Shown here: in pieces, positions 16,419 to 25,168 of the stretch
Layout of the letters: the number at the start of each line of letters is the position of its first letter
Numbering within the stretch: the first letter of the stretch is position 1
Assembly (NCBI RefSeq): GCF_001721685.1
Contig: NZ_CP012502.1
Span: 744,001 to 808,000 of the forward strand
Length of the DNA: 64,000 nt
Source of the DNA: Salisediminibacterium beveridgei
GTDB lineage: Bacteria; Bacillota; Bacilli; Bacillales; Salisediminibacteriaceae
Reading direction: 5' to 3'
Program-made: the position numbers and the translations under genes
Notes under the pieces: generated by a model
The model's input: the letters and a program-made list of their open reading frames with translations, nothing else
The model's database searches: none
What the model was told of the DNA's origin: nothing

Positions 16419-17990
16419 TTATTTGATCCGAATTTCCTCTGGTAATGATTCTGACCAGGGTAGAAACTGATCCATTTCAGATTGCTTGCTATTGGGCAAA
16501 TGTTCAAACAAGTAATCCAGATAAGCTTGAGGCTTTAAACGATTCTCTTTTGCTGTCTCAATGATACTGTAAATAACACTACTGCTCTTTGCACCTCGCG
16601 GTGTATTGGAGAACAGCCAGTTTTTTCTTCCAATCACAAAAGGTTTTATGCTGCGCTCAGCTCTGTTGTTATCTATATCAAGGCGGCCATCCTTTAAGAA
16701 GTTTCTCAGGTGATCCATTTGATTGATAGAATAAACAATGGCTTTTCCAAGGAGCGTTTTCGGTAAGGTTTTGGCTCGCATCGTTTGAAGCCATGCTGAA
16801 TAAGCCTCCAAAACAGGTTTTGAACGTTTTTGACGAACGTCATAGACTTTTTCCGGAGAGAGGCGCTCTTCCTGTATATGCTTTTCGATGCGATAGAGCT
16901 GGTTGATAAAATCCAGACCCTCCTGTGCAGAACTTTTGGTTGTCGAACCATCATCAGGTAAGGATTTCACAGCATCTACGAATTTCCTGCGTGCATGAGC
17001 CCAGCACCCAACAAGTTCGACTTTCGGTTTTAAGCCGTGATAGCCTCCATATCCGTCTACGTGCAAGTATCCTTTAAATCCTTCAAGGAAACGAATTGGA
17101 TATTTACTGGCGCGTCCGGGTTGATAGTCGTAGATCACAATCGGCACACTGCTCATGCCTGATCGGTACAACCACATATAGGAGGTAGAGCTCGCTTCCT
17201 TCCCATCCTCTTTGAGAACTTGAACAGTCGTTTCATCGGCATGAAGAACATCGAGCAATGTTAAAGTCTCAACCATCCGATCGTAGATCGGTTCCAGCCA
17301 CTGTTCAGAACCTTCAAGAATCCAATTTGAAAGGGTCTGCCTTGATAAAGGAACACCCAAACGATTGAATGCCTGTTCCTGGCGATAAAGCGGCGTCCCC
17401 TGAACAAATTTCTGGTCCATGATGTAAGAGACCATCGATGGTGAAGCAAGGCTTCCTGGGAATGCCCGCTCTGGAACAGGTGCTTTAACAATCGGGTTTC
17501 CCGTACCGTTTTTCTCACAGTCTCTGCAACTGTATAGATAGGTAACATATCGAATTACTTTAACCTCTGCCGGAATGATTTCCAATTCTTCTTTGACTTG
17601 TTGCTTCATTGTATGGAGCTTTCCATTGCAGCACGAACAAACCTGATCCTCAACCGGGAGTGTATGCTCAATGGTTTTTGATGGAAGGTTTTCTGTAAGG
17701 TCCTTTCGGACTTTGCGCTTTTTCTTACGTTCATATGTAATCGATTCGACCGTTGGTTCTTCTTCGGACGGATGTTGTTCTTGCTCTGCTTCATTAAACA
17801 GAGGCAGCTCCAGCTGATCCGGATCCGTTTTTTCACTGGACTTACCGAATTTTTGTCTTTGCTGGAGGCTGAGCTGTTCCTTGTACCATTTGAGTTGAAG
17901 TTCAAGTTCAGCCTTTTCCCGTTCAAGTTTCGAGACACGGTCTTCGAGATGTTCAGTTGTTTTGGGTGAGATCGCAGAAGATTTTTTCAT
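16419..17990 (-). CDS. tnpC: IS66 transposase (TnpC)
   Basis: 523 residues. The N-terminal coiled coil (EDRVSKLEREKAELELQLKWYKEQL) and leucine-zipper-like region precede a zinc-binding motif (CSCCNGKLH ... CRDC). The DDE core has LLDVLHADETTVQVL (first D), CWAHARRKFVDAV and DIDNNRAERSIKPFVIGRKNWLFSNTPRGA (last acidic residue). It ends with an IS66 C-terminal segment. Full length and unbroken. Confidence 0.95.
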   Translation of the reverse strand: MKKSSAISPKTTEHLEDRVSKLEREKAELELQLKWYKEQLSLQQRQKFGKSSEKTDPDQLELPLFNEAEQEQHPSEEEPTVESITYERKKKRKVRKDLTENLPSKTIEHTLPVEDQVCSCCNGKLHTMKQQVKEELEIIPAEVKVIRYVTYLYSCRDCEKNGTGNPIVKAPVPERAFPGSLASPSMVSYIMDQKFVQGTPLYRQEQAFNRLGVPLSRQTLSNWILEGSEQWLEPIYDRMVETLTLLDVLHADETTVQVLKEDGKEASSTSYMWLYRSGMSSVPIVIYDYQPGRASKYPIRFLEGFKGYLHVDGYGGYHGLKPKVELVGCWAHARRKFVDAVKSLPDDGSTTKSSAQEGLDFINQLYRIEKHIQEERLSPEKVYDVRQKRSKPVLEAYSAWLQTMRAKTLPKTLLGKAIVYSINQMDHLRNFLKDGRLDIDNNRAERSIKPFVIGRKNWLFSNTPRGAKSSSVIYSIIETAKENRLKPQAYLDYLFEHLPNSKQSEMDQFLPWSESLPEEIRIK

Positions 17991-18033
17991 AACGAGATTT
18001 ATTTTATATGGAAACGCGATTCACTTCAATAGT

Positions 18034-18390
18034 TTATACAACTTTTTCAGGAGATAACTTTCTGTGGGCTCCTTTTTGATCAATCGGAAGCCCATCCAGA
18101 AGCCATCTTAACTGCCTGTCTGTAATGAGTAAGGGTTGATGGTCATCTGCTTTGGGCCAAGGAAACGTCCCTTTTTCAAGGCGGCGATAATAAAGCCAGA
18201 AACCATTATGATCCCAATGCAAGATTTTAATCTTATCCCTTTGTCTGTTACAGAAGACAAAGAACGACGGTGAGAAAGGATTCAGTTGGAACCCTTCCTG
18301 CACAATGGCAGCTAATCCGTCGATGGATTTCCGTAAATCTGTTGCACCTTTTGCAAGGAAGACTTGTTTAGGCTGAGCATGAGACATCAT
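18034..18390 (-). CDS. tnpB: IS66 accessory protein Orf2 (TnpB)
   Basis: 118 residues with the family signature KGATDLRKSIDGLAAIVQEGFQLNPFSPSFFVFCNRQRDKIKILHWDHNGFWLYYRRLE. Its exact role in transposition is not known but it is needed for full activity in IS66 elements. It overlaps the next upstream gene by 4 nt. Confidence 0.94.
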   Translation of the reverse strand: MMSHAQPKQVFLAKGATDLRKSIDGLAAIVQEGFQLNPFSPSFFVFCNRQRDKIKILHWDHNGFWLYYRRLEKGTFPWPKADDHQPLLITDRQLRWLLDGLPIDQKGAHRKLSPEKVV

Positions 18391-18722
18391 AATGCATTCA
18401 CTGCTCGAAGAAGATTGGTGAGGTCCGACTGATCTAATCCCGAAGGGATTTCAAGTCGGCTATCATTTGGAAGGGTAAGATAGATCATTTGGGGATCAGG
18501 TCGGGATGTGGCATCAACGTTTACGGGTATCCAATTAGTTTGCGGCTGTTCTGCGGTTGCAAGTGATTTGGATTCTTCTTTAAATTTACGAATCCAGTAG
18601 CGCACTTGATGGACCGTGAATTCATCATTTTGACGAACCCACTCAGCTACAGACAGTCCAGATTTTTGGACCTCTTTAACTTTATGTTCCCAGAAATCTC
18701 TGAGGTTAGCATTCCTATTCAT
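18387..18722 (-). CDS. tnpA: IS66 accessory protein Orf1 (TnpA)
   Basis: 111 residues, first gene of the IS66 operon. Helix-turn-helix type N-terminus (FWEHKVKEVQKSGLSVAEWVRQNDEFTVHQVRYWIRKFK) typical of IS66 Orf1. It probably binds the element ends. It is translationally coupled to Orf2 by a 4-nt overlap. Confidence 0.9.
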   Translation of the reverse strand: MNRNANLRDFWEHKVKEVQKSGLSVAEWVRQNDEFTVHQVRYWIRKFKEESKSLATAEQPQTNWIPVNVDATSRPDPQMIYLTLPNDSRLEIPSGLDQSDLTNLLRAVNAL

Positions 18723-18790
18723 CGCGTCAACTCCTTCGTACTTTTACTATAATCACAGTATGAAGGAGCTAATAATAAAATTACACGTGC

Positions 18791-18952
18791 TTATTTTTGA
18801 CGCTTACCGTAGAACGATTTTTCAGGAATGATAATGCGATTACCGAGACGTTTATTCGGGATGATTCCTTGATTCACCAATTGATATGTCTGGTTGATGC
18901 CAATTCCTAGAATTGCGGATATTTCTTTTACTGTGAGTGTTTTTCTTTTCAT
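18791..18952 (-). CDS. excisionase-like HTH protein, C-terminus replaced by IS66
   Basis: 53 residues: MKRKTLTVKEISAILGIGINQTYQLVNQGIIPNKRLGNRIIIPEKSFYGKRQK in pieces as read, a MerR/Xis-type winged helix. The last five residues GKRQK and the stop are encoded by the IS66 terminal repeat. Removing the IS and one target duplication restores a frame ending EKSFYEWFYDESA and a stop at 16320-16322. So the gene was originally 55 to 56 residues and only the tail is altered. The helix-turn-helix remains, so activity may persist. Start ATG 18952 with GGAGG upstream. Confidence 0.85.
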   Translation of the reverse strand: MKRKTLTVKEISAILGIGINQTYQLVNQGIIPNKRLGNRIIIPEKSFYGKRQK

Positions 18953-19181
18953 AGGCGTGTGCCTCCTTCGGGGTGATTTTAAATTTACCCTTTCCAATGA
19001 TTAGATCATCTGGGTATATACTTTGTGGTATTTATCGCCAAATAGATAGTGAGGAAGTTGGTTCGGGGTGAATAAATACAGTATAGCGGAAGAGGTCATA
19101 TATTCCTTACAAGTTTCTTGTAAACATTTTCAAAACATGATTTACTATAGGTAATAAACTATTTATCAGGAGTGGACAATC

Positions 19182-19763
19182 ATGAACTTAACGGTTGAAG
19201 AAATCATTCATTTAATCAAGACTAATCAATCCAAAGAATACATACACCAAAATACTGATGATACAAATGATCCTCCCGAAGAAGTGTATTTTGGTCATGC
19301 ATTGAGTGCTTACGAATTGAATTATTTTGAAAAAGAAATTAAAAAGAAAAAGAAGAACAGTCGAAAAGTAAAAGCATTATTAAACGAATACATAAGAAAA
19401 GAAGAGGAGGCAGAAGGCATTGATTTATCCAGCAGCACAATTGCCAGGATCCTGAATGTTGGACCAAGTATGATTTCGAACTTGACATCAGGTCGATCCG
19501 TTGGAAGAATTGATATTTTAATGAAATTGGCAATTTTTTTCAGGTTAAGTTATGAACAAACAACTGAACTTTTGTCTGCTTCGGGTAAGGCATTTAATAA
19601 TAATGACCTATACGAGTCTGCAATTCAGATGGCAATTATGAACGAAAAATATGATATAGAAGACATAAACGAAATTTTAGAACTGGCCTGCGGAGATAAT
19701 GTCAGTATAGATATGTTAGATAAGCATGAAATATATAAGCCTATGAAAAAGACGTCTCAATAA
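19182..19763 (+). CDS. HTH-domain regulator, XRE-like
   Basis: 193 residues. A basic helical stretch (KEIKKKKKNSRKVKALLNEYIRKEEE, about 50-75) precedes a helix-turn-helix (SSSTIARILNVGPSMISNLTSGRSVGRIDILMKLAIFF, about 82-122). The tail LSYEQTTELLSASGKAFNNNDLYESAIQMAIMNEKYDIEDINEILE is the SLEETNELL-type module often fused to phage-like XRE regulators. It is divergent from the int/xis side and may control the excision genes or rep. A ribosome site AGGAGTGG precedes ATG 19182. Confidence 0.75.
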   Translation: MNLTVEEIIHLIKTNQSKEYIHQNTDDTNDPPEEVYFGHALSAYELNYFEKEIKKKKKNSRKVKALLNEYIRKEEEAEGIDLSSSTIARILNVGPSMISNLTSGRSVGRIDILMKLAIFFRLSYEQTTELLSASGKAFNNNDLYESAIQMAIMNEKYDIEDINEILELACGDNVSIDMLDKHEIYKPMKKTSQ

Positions 19764-19783
19764 TCGGGGCGTCTTTTTTTTTG
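19746..19783 (+). terminator. terminator after the XRE-like regulator
   Basis: The stem AAAAAGACG / CGTCTTTTT, overlapping the gene's last codons, is followed by T9. Confidence 0.85.
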
Positions 19784-20075
19784 TGGGAACTTTTGCAGAT
19801 GTATGAATATATTTCATGGATGTTCATATAATTGCAAAGGCTCGAACATGCTTGAACATAAATGCAGTGTTAATGATTTTGATTCTTCATTATGATAATC
19901 ATAGGAATTCAGTTGTATCAGATTTTTAACCATTCAATGAGAAAAAATAAAGTTGAAACGGGAAAAATAAATGGGTGTATTAACCGATCAAATGCCAATC
20001 ATATCAATCGATTCACCAGTCAATTCATAATCCCGATTTGATGATGCAACTATTCGAAATCAGAGGAGTGAAATT
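19784..20075. other. intergenic region, possible replication origin area
   Basis: 292 nt without a gene, A+T-rich. It contains short inverted and direct motifs such as GAACATGCTTGAACATAA and ATGATAATCATAGG. Being directly upstream of the Rep-like gene it could hold the origin of a plasmid-like replicon, but I saw no definite nick site or iteron array. The final 14 nt hold the ribosome site AGAGGAGTG. Confidence 0.3.
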
Positions 20076-21098
20076 ATGATTCATACGCTACAAATGTATG
20101 TTCCAATGGCTATCGACGACGTAGAAAGAATGAAAGCTCGCTTCCATATTTCAGGCGACGACGTGGAATCGGTATTTCATGGAAAATATCCTTTTGCACA
20201 TTTTAATTTGATCAATCAGCAAGCAAAGGGACGTTACTATCTGTCGATGCATATCGACATTGTAAAAATTCTGGGGAGGTCTGACATTGACGAATCTGAC
20301 TTTACTGCGGTTGAAAGACAGATCAATTCGATGATTTTTAAGATTTTCATGGATTGGCGTGCAATTCAAAATGCGTTTTTAGTCCGCATCGATTACCGTT
20401 ACGACATTCAGATTACCGATCCCAACCAGCGGAAATTACTCTTTCATTTATATGGTAAACTGGCTCAACAACATGGACATTTAAAGAAACACACAGGTAA
20501 GCTGAAAAGTGACGGCACATACGAGGCTTATGAAACGAGTGTTTACCATTCCTCAAAATCTTCTGGAACTCTGGTCTACGACAAAGAAGCACATTTAGCA
20601 GATATTGGATTGGAGGTTATGCCCTATGAAGAAAGTGTTCTTCGATTTGAAGTCAAACTTTCTAAAGCGCATCTGGATTACAAGATGAACCCGAAGAAGT
20701 GCTTGAATACGCGTGATCGTCAGTTGAAAGAATACTTCAAACGCAGTGTGTTTCATGAATATATGTATCGAATGCTAAAACCAATTTATTTCCAAGGCGA
20801 TTTCGTCAAACTCACAGAAGCTAAAAAACGCATTGAAAGATCAACACTGACGCCGTATCAAAAAGACAAGTTGATTGATCTGTTAAAGAAAATCAACTAC
20901 AGTAAAGCAACTGTTTCGTCTCCCGTTAAAAAAGGCAATGTCTCCAAGCCTACCTTCAAAAAATATCTTCGTCTGCTCGAAGAACTCTCCATTCATCCCA
21001 TTACTATCCCCAAAAATATCAAAGGTTCTCCAAAATCAATTCCAAATCCTTTGTCATTGCTGTTTGATGAAATTGAAAAAAGCCACCCCATTAGGTGA
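20076..21098 (+). CDS. putative phage/plasmid replication initiator (G2P/X-like)
   Basis: 340 residues. The pattern YDKEAHLADIGLEVMPYEESVLRFEVKLSKAHL (about 168-202) resembles the gene II/X-type replication proteins of filamentous phages and small plasmids, where a tyrosine nicks the origin. The N-terminal part has HFNLINQQAKGRYYLSMHIDIVKILG and FLVRIDYRYDIQI, consistent with beta-strand alternation. The C-terminal 80 residues are basic and helical. The call rests on pattern memory only. It is the only candidate replication gene of the island and shares a terminator with the convergent gene at 21091-21597. Confidence 0.5.
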   Translation: MIHTLQMYVPMAIDDVERMKARFHISGDDVESVFHGKYPFAHFNLINQQAKGRYYLSMHIDIVKILGRSDIDESDFTAVERQINSMIFKIFMDWRAIQNAFLVRIDYRYDIQITDPNQRKLLFHLYGKLAQQHGHLKKHTGKLKSDGTYEAYETSVYHSSKSSGTLVYDKEAHLADIGLEVMPYEESVLRFEVKLSKAHLDYKMNPKKCLNTRDRQLKEYFKRSVFHEYMYRMLKPIYFQGDFVKLTEAKKRIERSTLTPYQKDKLIDLLKKINYSKATVSSPVKKGNVSKPTFKKYLRLLEELSIHPITIPKNIKGSPKSIPNPLSLLFDEIEKSHPIR

Positions 21099-21106
21099 CT
21101 TTTTCA
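21076..21106. terminator. shared bidirectional terminator
   Basis: AAAAAGCCACC / GGTGACTTTTT around CCATTA, with one mismatch. It overlaps the 3' ends of both convergent genes. Confidence 0.75.
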
Positions 21107-21597
21107 TCTGTATCGTTTTGCTTTTTGTGCATGAACTCAATTAATGACTGAGCAAGAAGATCCTGGACGTTAAATTGAGGCCAATTGGACTGGCAAAAAG
21201 TCTGGAAGTCTTGATAAACGTGCTCACGAATTCGGATGCTCTTTGTGATGACTTTGGTATTGTTGTCATAGATCGTCGGATCAATGTCAACTCGCTTCCC
21301 TCTCATATTCAGAAACAGCCGTTCGAAATCCTTTTTGTGATCTTCGATGAATTGCATGGTCTCATTCTGATTCACTTGATTGAAAGAAGGAGAAGCATCT
21401 TGATCGCGAACAAAACGGAAAAATTGATTGTATCGTTTAATATAGACGTAGTCCTCTTTTTGCATTTCTTTTGAAAAGGAACTTCTTGCAACACCAATTG
21501 ATTCAGCAACTTCTTCGAGTGAATTGTTCTCCATCAGCTTATTGATTTTTTTCACACGAACATGAGGATCCATTGAGAAAAACTGATCTTTATTCAT
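21091..21597 (-). CDS. small DNA-binding protein, plasmid-maintenance type
   Basis: 168 residues. An HTH is visible near the N-terminus (NKLMENNSLEEVAESIGVARSSFSKEMQKEDYVYIKR), and the C-terminus has a ribbon-helix-helix-like end (VITKSIRIREHVYQDFQTFCQSNWPQFNVQDLLAQSLIEFMHKK). This resembles copy-control or partition adaptors of small plasmids, but I do not recognise a named family. It is convergent with the Rep-like gene and overlaps it by 8 nt. Confidence 0.6.
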   Translation of the reverse strand: MNKDQFFSMDPHVRVKKINKLMENNSLEEVAESIGVARSSFSKEMQKEDYVYIKRYNQFFRFVRDQDASPSFNQVNQNETMQFIEDHKKDFERLFLNMRGKRVDIDPTIYDNNTKVITKSIRIREHVYQDFQTFCQSNWPQFNVQDLLAQSLIEFMHKKQNDTDEKVT

Positions 21598-21822
21598 TTT
21601 GCACCTCCAAATTATTGTTGTTGTATTCTATGCAGCTCACATGAAATTATTCAAAAGAGAAAAACAACTTCGTGTCCATTAAATTGATGTAGAAAGTGCA
21701 TTATATAAATATGTGCTTTTGAGACTATTTATTTAGTGTATTTTTATATAAATATGAATCAAAAGAGTTAGGTAAATAACTCTTTTGAACTGATTTCTTT
21801 CCGTGGTGAAATTCTGATTAAA

Positions 21823-21853
21823 TGAAAAACACCCTGATCAAAAGGGTGTTTTC
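21823..21853 (-). terminator. terminator for the XRE/nuclease-like pair
   Basis: The stem AAAACACCCT / AGGGTGTTTT around GATCAA lies just beyond the stop of the minus-strand gene at 21861. The rest of 21598-21822 is A+T-rich with nothing recognised. Confidence 0.85.
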
Positions 21854-21860
21854 ACTTATC

Positions 21861-22805
21861 TTATATTGTCTTTCGATCGTCGATTCTCCCTGATACGATG
21901 TCGTGAAGTCGCTTGAATACTTCCGCCATGACATGCATGGTCGACTGATCAGAAGACTGCTTTTCGATCCAAAAGACGATCATTCTGTGATTGAATTTAA
22001 TGTGACATGAATGGAAGTATTTCTGCTGATCTAATACTGCTGACACTATCTCAATGAAATCTTGATTCCGATTGTGCTCCGTTAGCATTAGTCTCAAATA
22101 AGCCCCTTTTCCATTTTCACGATCCAATGCAAAAGAGTAGGTCAAGTAACTTTTCCCCGCTCCAACGTTAACAGTGGGGTGATTTAACGTTGATTTTGAA
22201 CGCATGAGATTAAAGGCATAAGGTACTTTCGCATGCAAAGCATTCAACAGAGTCTTGTTCCGCTTTACGACAGGGAGATCAAAATCTGCTTCTGGTTCTT
22301 CAGCGCAATAACCTGATGGAATCAATTTGGTATGGTCGAAGATACTTAATCCGAGATCTTGATTAAATCGGTCGATCTCTCGATATTTTTCTACGTCTGT
22401 CTTCATATTCAAACGATCGATCCATTCCAAAATTCTTTCGTCAAATGTAATGGCATAAAAGTTGATGAACTTCGAATAAGAGAAGTTCAAGTCGAATATG
22501 ATAGCTTCAACCATTTCTGAATCAAAATCGGATGCGATCCAAACGATGATTGCTTCATCATAATGCTCATACATTTCGGTGATTCGGTTGTAATGATCAA
22601 CATCAGTAGGCGTCAATTGTACCTCGATAATGACATTCAAATTAGACGCAACCGTCAAACCAAACAGGTCGATATAACGTTTATTTTTATACGTCTCAAA
22701 CTGGAATGACTCAATCTCTTCACCGAGTACATTTGCAATAATCTCAGGCTTATTATAAAGCACGAGTTTAAAAAGCTCCTCTTTCTTAGATCCATAAATC
22801 GACAT
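21861..22805 (-). CDS. PD-(D/E)XK-like protein, DUF4268-type N-terminus, possible defence nuclease
   Basis: 314 residues. Residues 44-65 read YIDLFGLTVASNLNVIIEVQLT, giving D46-x14-E61-V-Q63. This is a nuclease-fold pattern with Gln in place of the usual Lys. It is followed by HYNRITEMYEHYDEAIIVWIASDFDSEMVEAI and FYAITFDERI, the arrangement seen in DUF4268-type and similar restriction-like proteins. The C-terminal half (about 200-314) is a second alpha/beta domain. It shares one base with the upstream XRE gene (TAATG), so the two are co-translated. Genes of this form are common in defence islands; activity is unproven. Confidence 0.65.
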   Translation of the reverse strand: MSIYGSKKEELFKLVLYNKPEIIANVLGEEIESFQFETYKNKRYIDLFGLTVASNLNVIIEVQLTPTDVDHYNRITEMYEHYDEAIIVWIASDFDSEMVEAIIFDLNFSYSKFINFYAITFDERILEWIDRLNMKTDVEKYREIDRFNQDLGLSIFDHTKLIPSGYCAEEPEADFDLPVVKRNKTLLNALHAKVPYAFNLMRSKSTLNHPTVNVGAGKSYLTYSFALDRENGKGAYLRLMLTEHNRNQDFIEIVSAVLDQQKYFHSCHIKFNHRMIVFWIEKQSSDQSTMHVMAEVFKRLHDIVSGRIDDRKTI

Positions 22806-23290
22806 TACATCTCACCACTTTCATTCTGGAAGGCACTCCTGTTGAACTCATCTTGAAGTTCTTTAACCATTCCCAAGAGTTCACTCTGTTTAGAGAAATT
22901 GATATGCATATCACGCATCTCTTTGGTGACAAATTCTATAGTTGATACGATCAACTGTCTTTCTTTTGAACTCACCTCTTCACCACCAACCGTAAAATCG
23001 AGATCGAGAAGTATTTCTTCGATATCTGAAAGTTCTTTTTCCTGGTCGTTTCCAAGCTCCAAATAATGAAAAAAATTCGTGTTAAGACATTCCGACAATG
23101 CCTGAATGACAGGAATGGAAACATTACGCCTAATACCGTTTTCAATTCTACAGAGATAACCAGCTGAAACGCCAGTTCGATTCGACACTTCTGCCAATGA
23201 GAGCTTCTTCTTATTTCGGTGATACTTCACAGCAGTTGCAAGCTTTGACGACAAAATACGTTCTTCACTATTGATGTTCCTGTTCTTCAT
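22805..23290 (-). CDS. XRE-family regulator paired with the nuclease-like gene
   Basis: 161 residues. The HTH is clear: LATAVKYHRNKKKLSLAEVSNRTGVSAGYLCRIENGIRRNVSIPVIQALSECL (about 15-68). The C-terminal part is acidic and helical. It is the first gene of a two-gene operon, with its promoter facing away from hsdM. It could control the nuclease-like partner or act as an antitoxin-like regulator. Confidence 0.85.
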   Translation of the reverse strand: MKNRNINSEERILSSKLATAVKYHRNKKKLSLAEVSNRTGVSAGYLCRIENGIRRNVSIPVIQALSECLNTNFFHYLELGNDQEKELSDIEEILLDLDFTVGGEEVSSKERQLIVSTIEFVTKEMRDMHINFSKQSELLGMVKELQDEFNRSAFQNESGEM

Positions 23291-23621
23291 ACCTCTTTAC
23301 CTCCTTTGAAATTGCCAAATATGGCTCCTGTGTTGTGTTACTGTTATCATTTTATGCAGTCAATGACTATATATAACAGAATAACGTACGTTTGTTCTAT
23401 AAAGCCCCAATTGTCTCGAAAAAATGTCATTTGTGAAATGACTTCAGGCAAGTACTTACTGAGACCCGTTAAAATCAGTACCAATGAATGATATACTTGT
23501 AATGAATCGAAATTGATGCAATATAGAAACACTGGATTGAAGCTCTTTCGTTTTGAAATCTTACAAATTGAAACATGTGTTCGTATCTGGTGTTCATTAT
23601 AAACAAGGGGAGATCGATTAT
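23291..23621. other. divergent promoter region between XRE gene and hsdM
   Basis: 331 nt of A+T-rich DNA must hold promoters for the XRE operon and for the restriction-modification operon. I saw no gene-like frame with a ribosome site. GGGGAGA (23607-23613) is the hsdM ribosome site. The codons upstream of 23622 that stay open in frame lack a start with a ribosome site. Confidence 0.5.
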
Positions 23622-25157
23622 ATGAGTAAACAAACAGTCGCACAGTCAGACATTAATGCAGTATTATGGAGTGCAGCGGATACCTTCAGAGGTAAAATTG
23701 ACTCAAGTACCTACAAAGACTACATACTGACGATGCTGTTCATCAAATACATAAGTGATTCGTATAAAGAACATTTGGCTGAGTACACTGAAAAGTACAA
23801 TGGCGATGAGAAGAGAATTAATCGGGCTCTATCAAGAGAGCGATTTGTGCTTGAGCAATCGGCTTCATTTGATTATCTTTACGAACAGAGACACAACCCT
23901 GAAATCGGCGAGATCATTAACAAAGCACTTGAAAAGATCGAGGATGAAAACACGGGCAAGCTCAGAGGCGTATTTCGAAATATTGACTTCAACTCGGAAA
24001 CGGTTCTGGGAAGAACAAAAGAGCGGAATGCGCTACTGAGATCATTACTTGAAGACTTTAATGAGATCTCGCTCAAACCTTCTGATGTTGGACGAGAGGA
24101 CATCATTGGGGATTCTTATCAGTATATGATTGAACAATTTGCCTCTGATGCAGGTAAAAAAGGCGGTGAATTTTTCACCCCATCTATGTTATCAGAATTA
24201 ATAGCTCGGCTTGTTGAACCAAAAGAAAATGATCGTATATATGATCCGACTTGTGGATCTGGATCATTGTTGATAAGAGTTTCAAATCAGGTCGCTAATA
24301 AAAAAGTTGCTATTTATGGGCAAGAGAGAAATGGTCAAACGCAATCACTTGCAATGATGAATATGTATTTACATGGCATTGATGATGCCAAGATTGAGTG
24401 GGGAGATACATTGGCAAATCCCCTCCATTTAGAGAATGATAAACTAATGAAATTTCAAAGAATTGTCGCAAACCCTCCTTTTTCACTAGAGAAATGGTCA
24501 ATGGGATTTGCAAATGATACTTCGGACGATAAAAGTTTTGTGATGGAGAGTTCTTTAGATCCTTACAGGCGTTTTGAGTGGGGTATACCTCCAAAATCAA
24601 AGGGTGATTTTGCATTTGTGCAACATATGATACATTCTTTATCTAACGAAGGAACAATGGTAACTTTACTACCTCATGGAGTACTATTTCGAGGAAATAG
24701 TGAGAAGAAAATTCGTGAGAGTATTATTCAAATGAACTTATTAGATGCAGTAATTGGGCTCCCTGGTAATTTGTTTTTTGGTGATGTTTCCATTTCTGCA
24801 GTAATATTAATATTTAAGAAAAATAGACCTCGAAAAGAAGTATTATTTATCGATGCTTCTGGAGCGGAATGCTTCGAAAAAGGAACAAATCAAAATAAAT
24901 TAAGAGAAATTGACATTCAAAGAATATTAAATGCATATAAAGAGTATGAGACTCTTGACAGTTTTGCTTATAAAGCAAGTGTTGACGAAATAATTGAGAA
25001 TGACTATAACATGAATATTCCTCGGTATTTTGAGAGTCATTACAATGAAATTCGAATAAATATGAAAGAAGTTAAAGAGGATATTCACGCAATTAAATCA
25101 AAGATAAGTGATCTAGAGGATAAGATGGATAAGTATTTAGAAAAATTAGGATTGTAG
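23622..25157 (+). CDS. hsdM: type I restriction-modification system methyltransferase subunit (HsdM)
   Basis: 511 residues. The N-terminal HsdM domain (DINAVLWSAADTFRGKIDSSTYKDYILTMLFIKYISDSY) is followed by the N6-adenine methylase. The AdoMet site is DPTCGSGSLLIRV and the catalytic motif is NPPF (VANPPFSLEKW). It methylates adenine in the target sequence given by HsdS. Base composition changes inside the gene: the first third is balanced and the last part is strongly A+T-rich, like hsdS. It is 11 nt upstream of hsdS. Confidence 0.96.
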   Translation: MSKQTVAQSDINAVLWSAADTFRGKIDSSTYKDYILTMLFIKYISDSYKEHLAEYTEKYNGDEKRINRALSRERFVLEQSASFDYLYEQRHNPEIGEIINKALEKIEDENTGKLRGVFRNIDFNSETVLGRTKERNALLRSLLEDFNEISLKPSDVGREDIIGDSYQYMIEQFASDAGKKGGEFFTPSMLSELIARLVEPKENDRIYDPTCGSGSLLIRVSNQVANKKVAIYGQERNGQTQSLAMMNMYLHGIDDAKIEWGDTLANPLHLENDKLMKFQRIVANPPFSLEKWSMGFANDTSDDKSFVMESSLDPYRRFEWGIPPKSKGDFAFVQHMIHSLSNEGTMVTLLPHGVLFRGNSEKKIRESIIQMNLLDAVIGLPGNLFFGDVSISAVILIFKKNRPRKEVLFIDASGAECFEKGTNQNKLREIDIQRILNAYKEYETLDSFAYKASVDEIIENDYNMNIPRYFESHYNEIRINMKEVKEDIHAIKSKISDLEDKMDKYLEKLGL

Positions 25158-25168
25158 TAGGTGAAAAT

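Larger units (their letters stand above)
16354..18807 (-). mobile_element. IS66-family insertion sequence, complete
   Basis: The terminal inverted repeats are GTAAGCGTCAAAAAT at 16354-16368 and its exact complement at 18793-18807. Flanking 8-bp target duplications CGTAGAAC lie at 16346-16353 and 18808-18815 and are identical. The 2454-bp element carries three genes on the minus strand. The identical duplication and intact genes indicate recent insertion. It landed in the 3' end of the excisionase-like gene. Confidence 0.97.
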
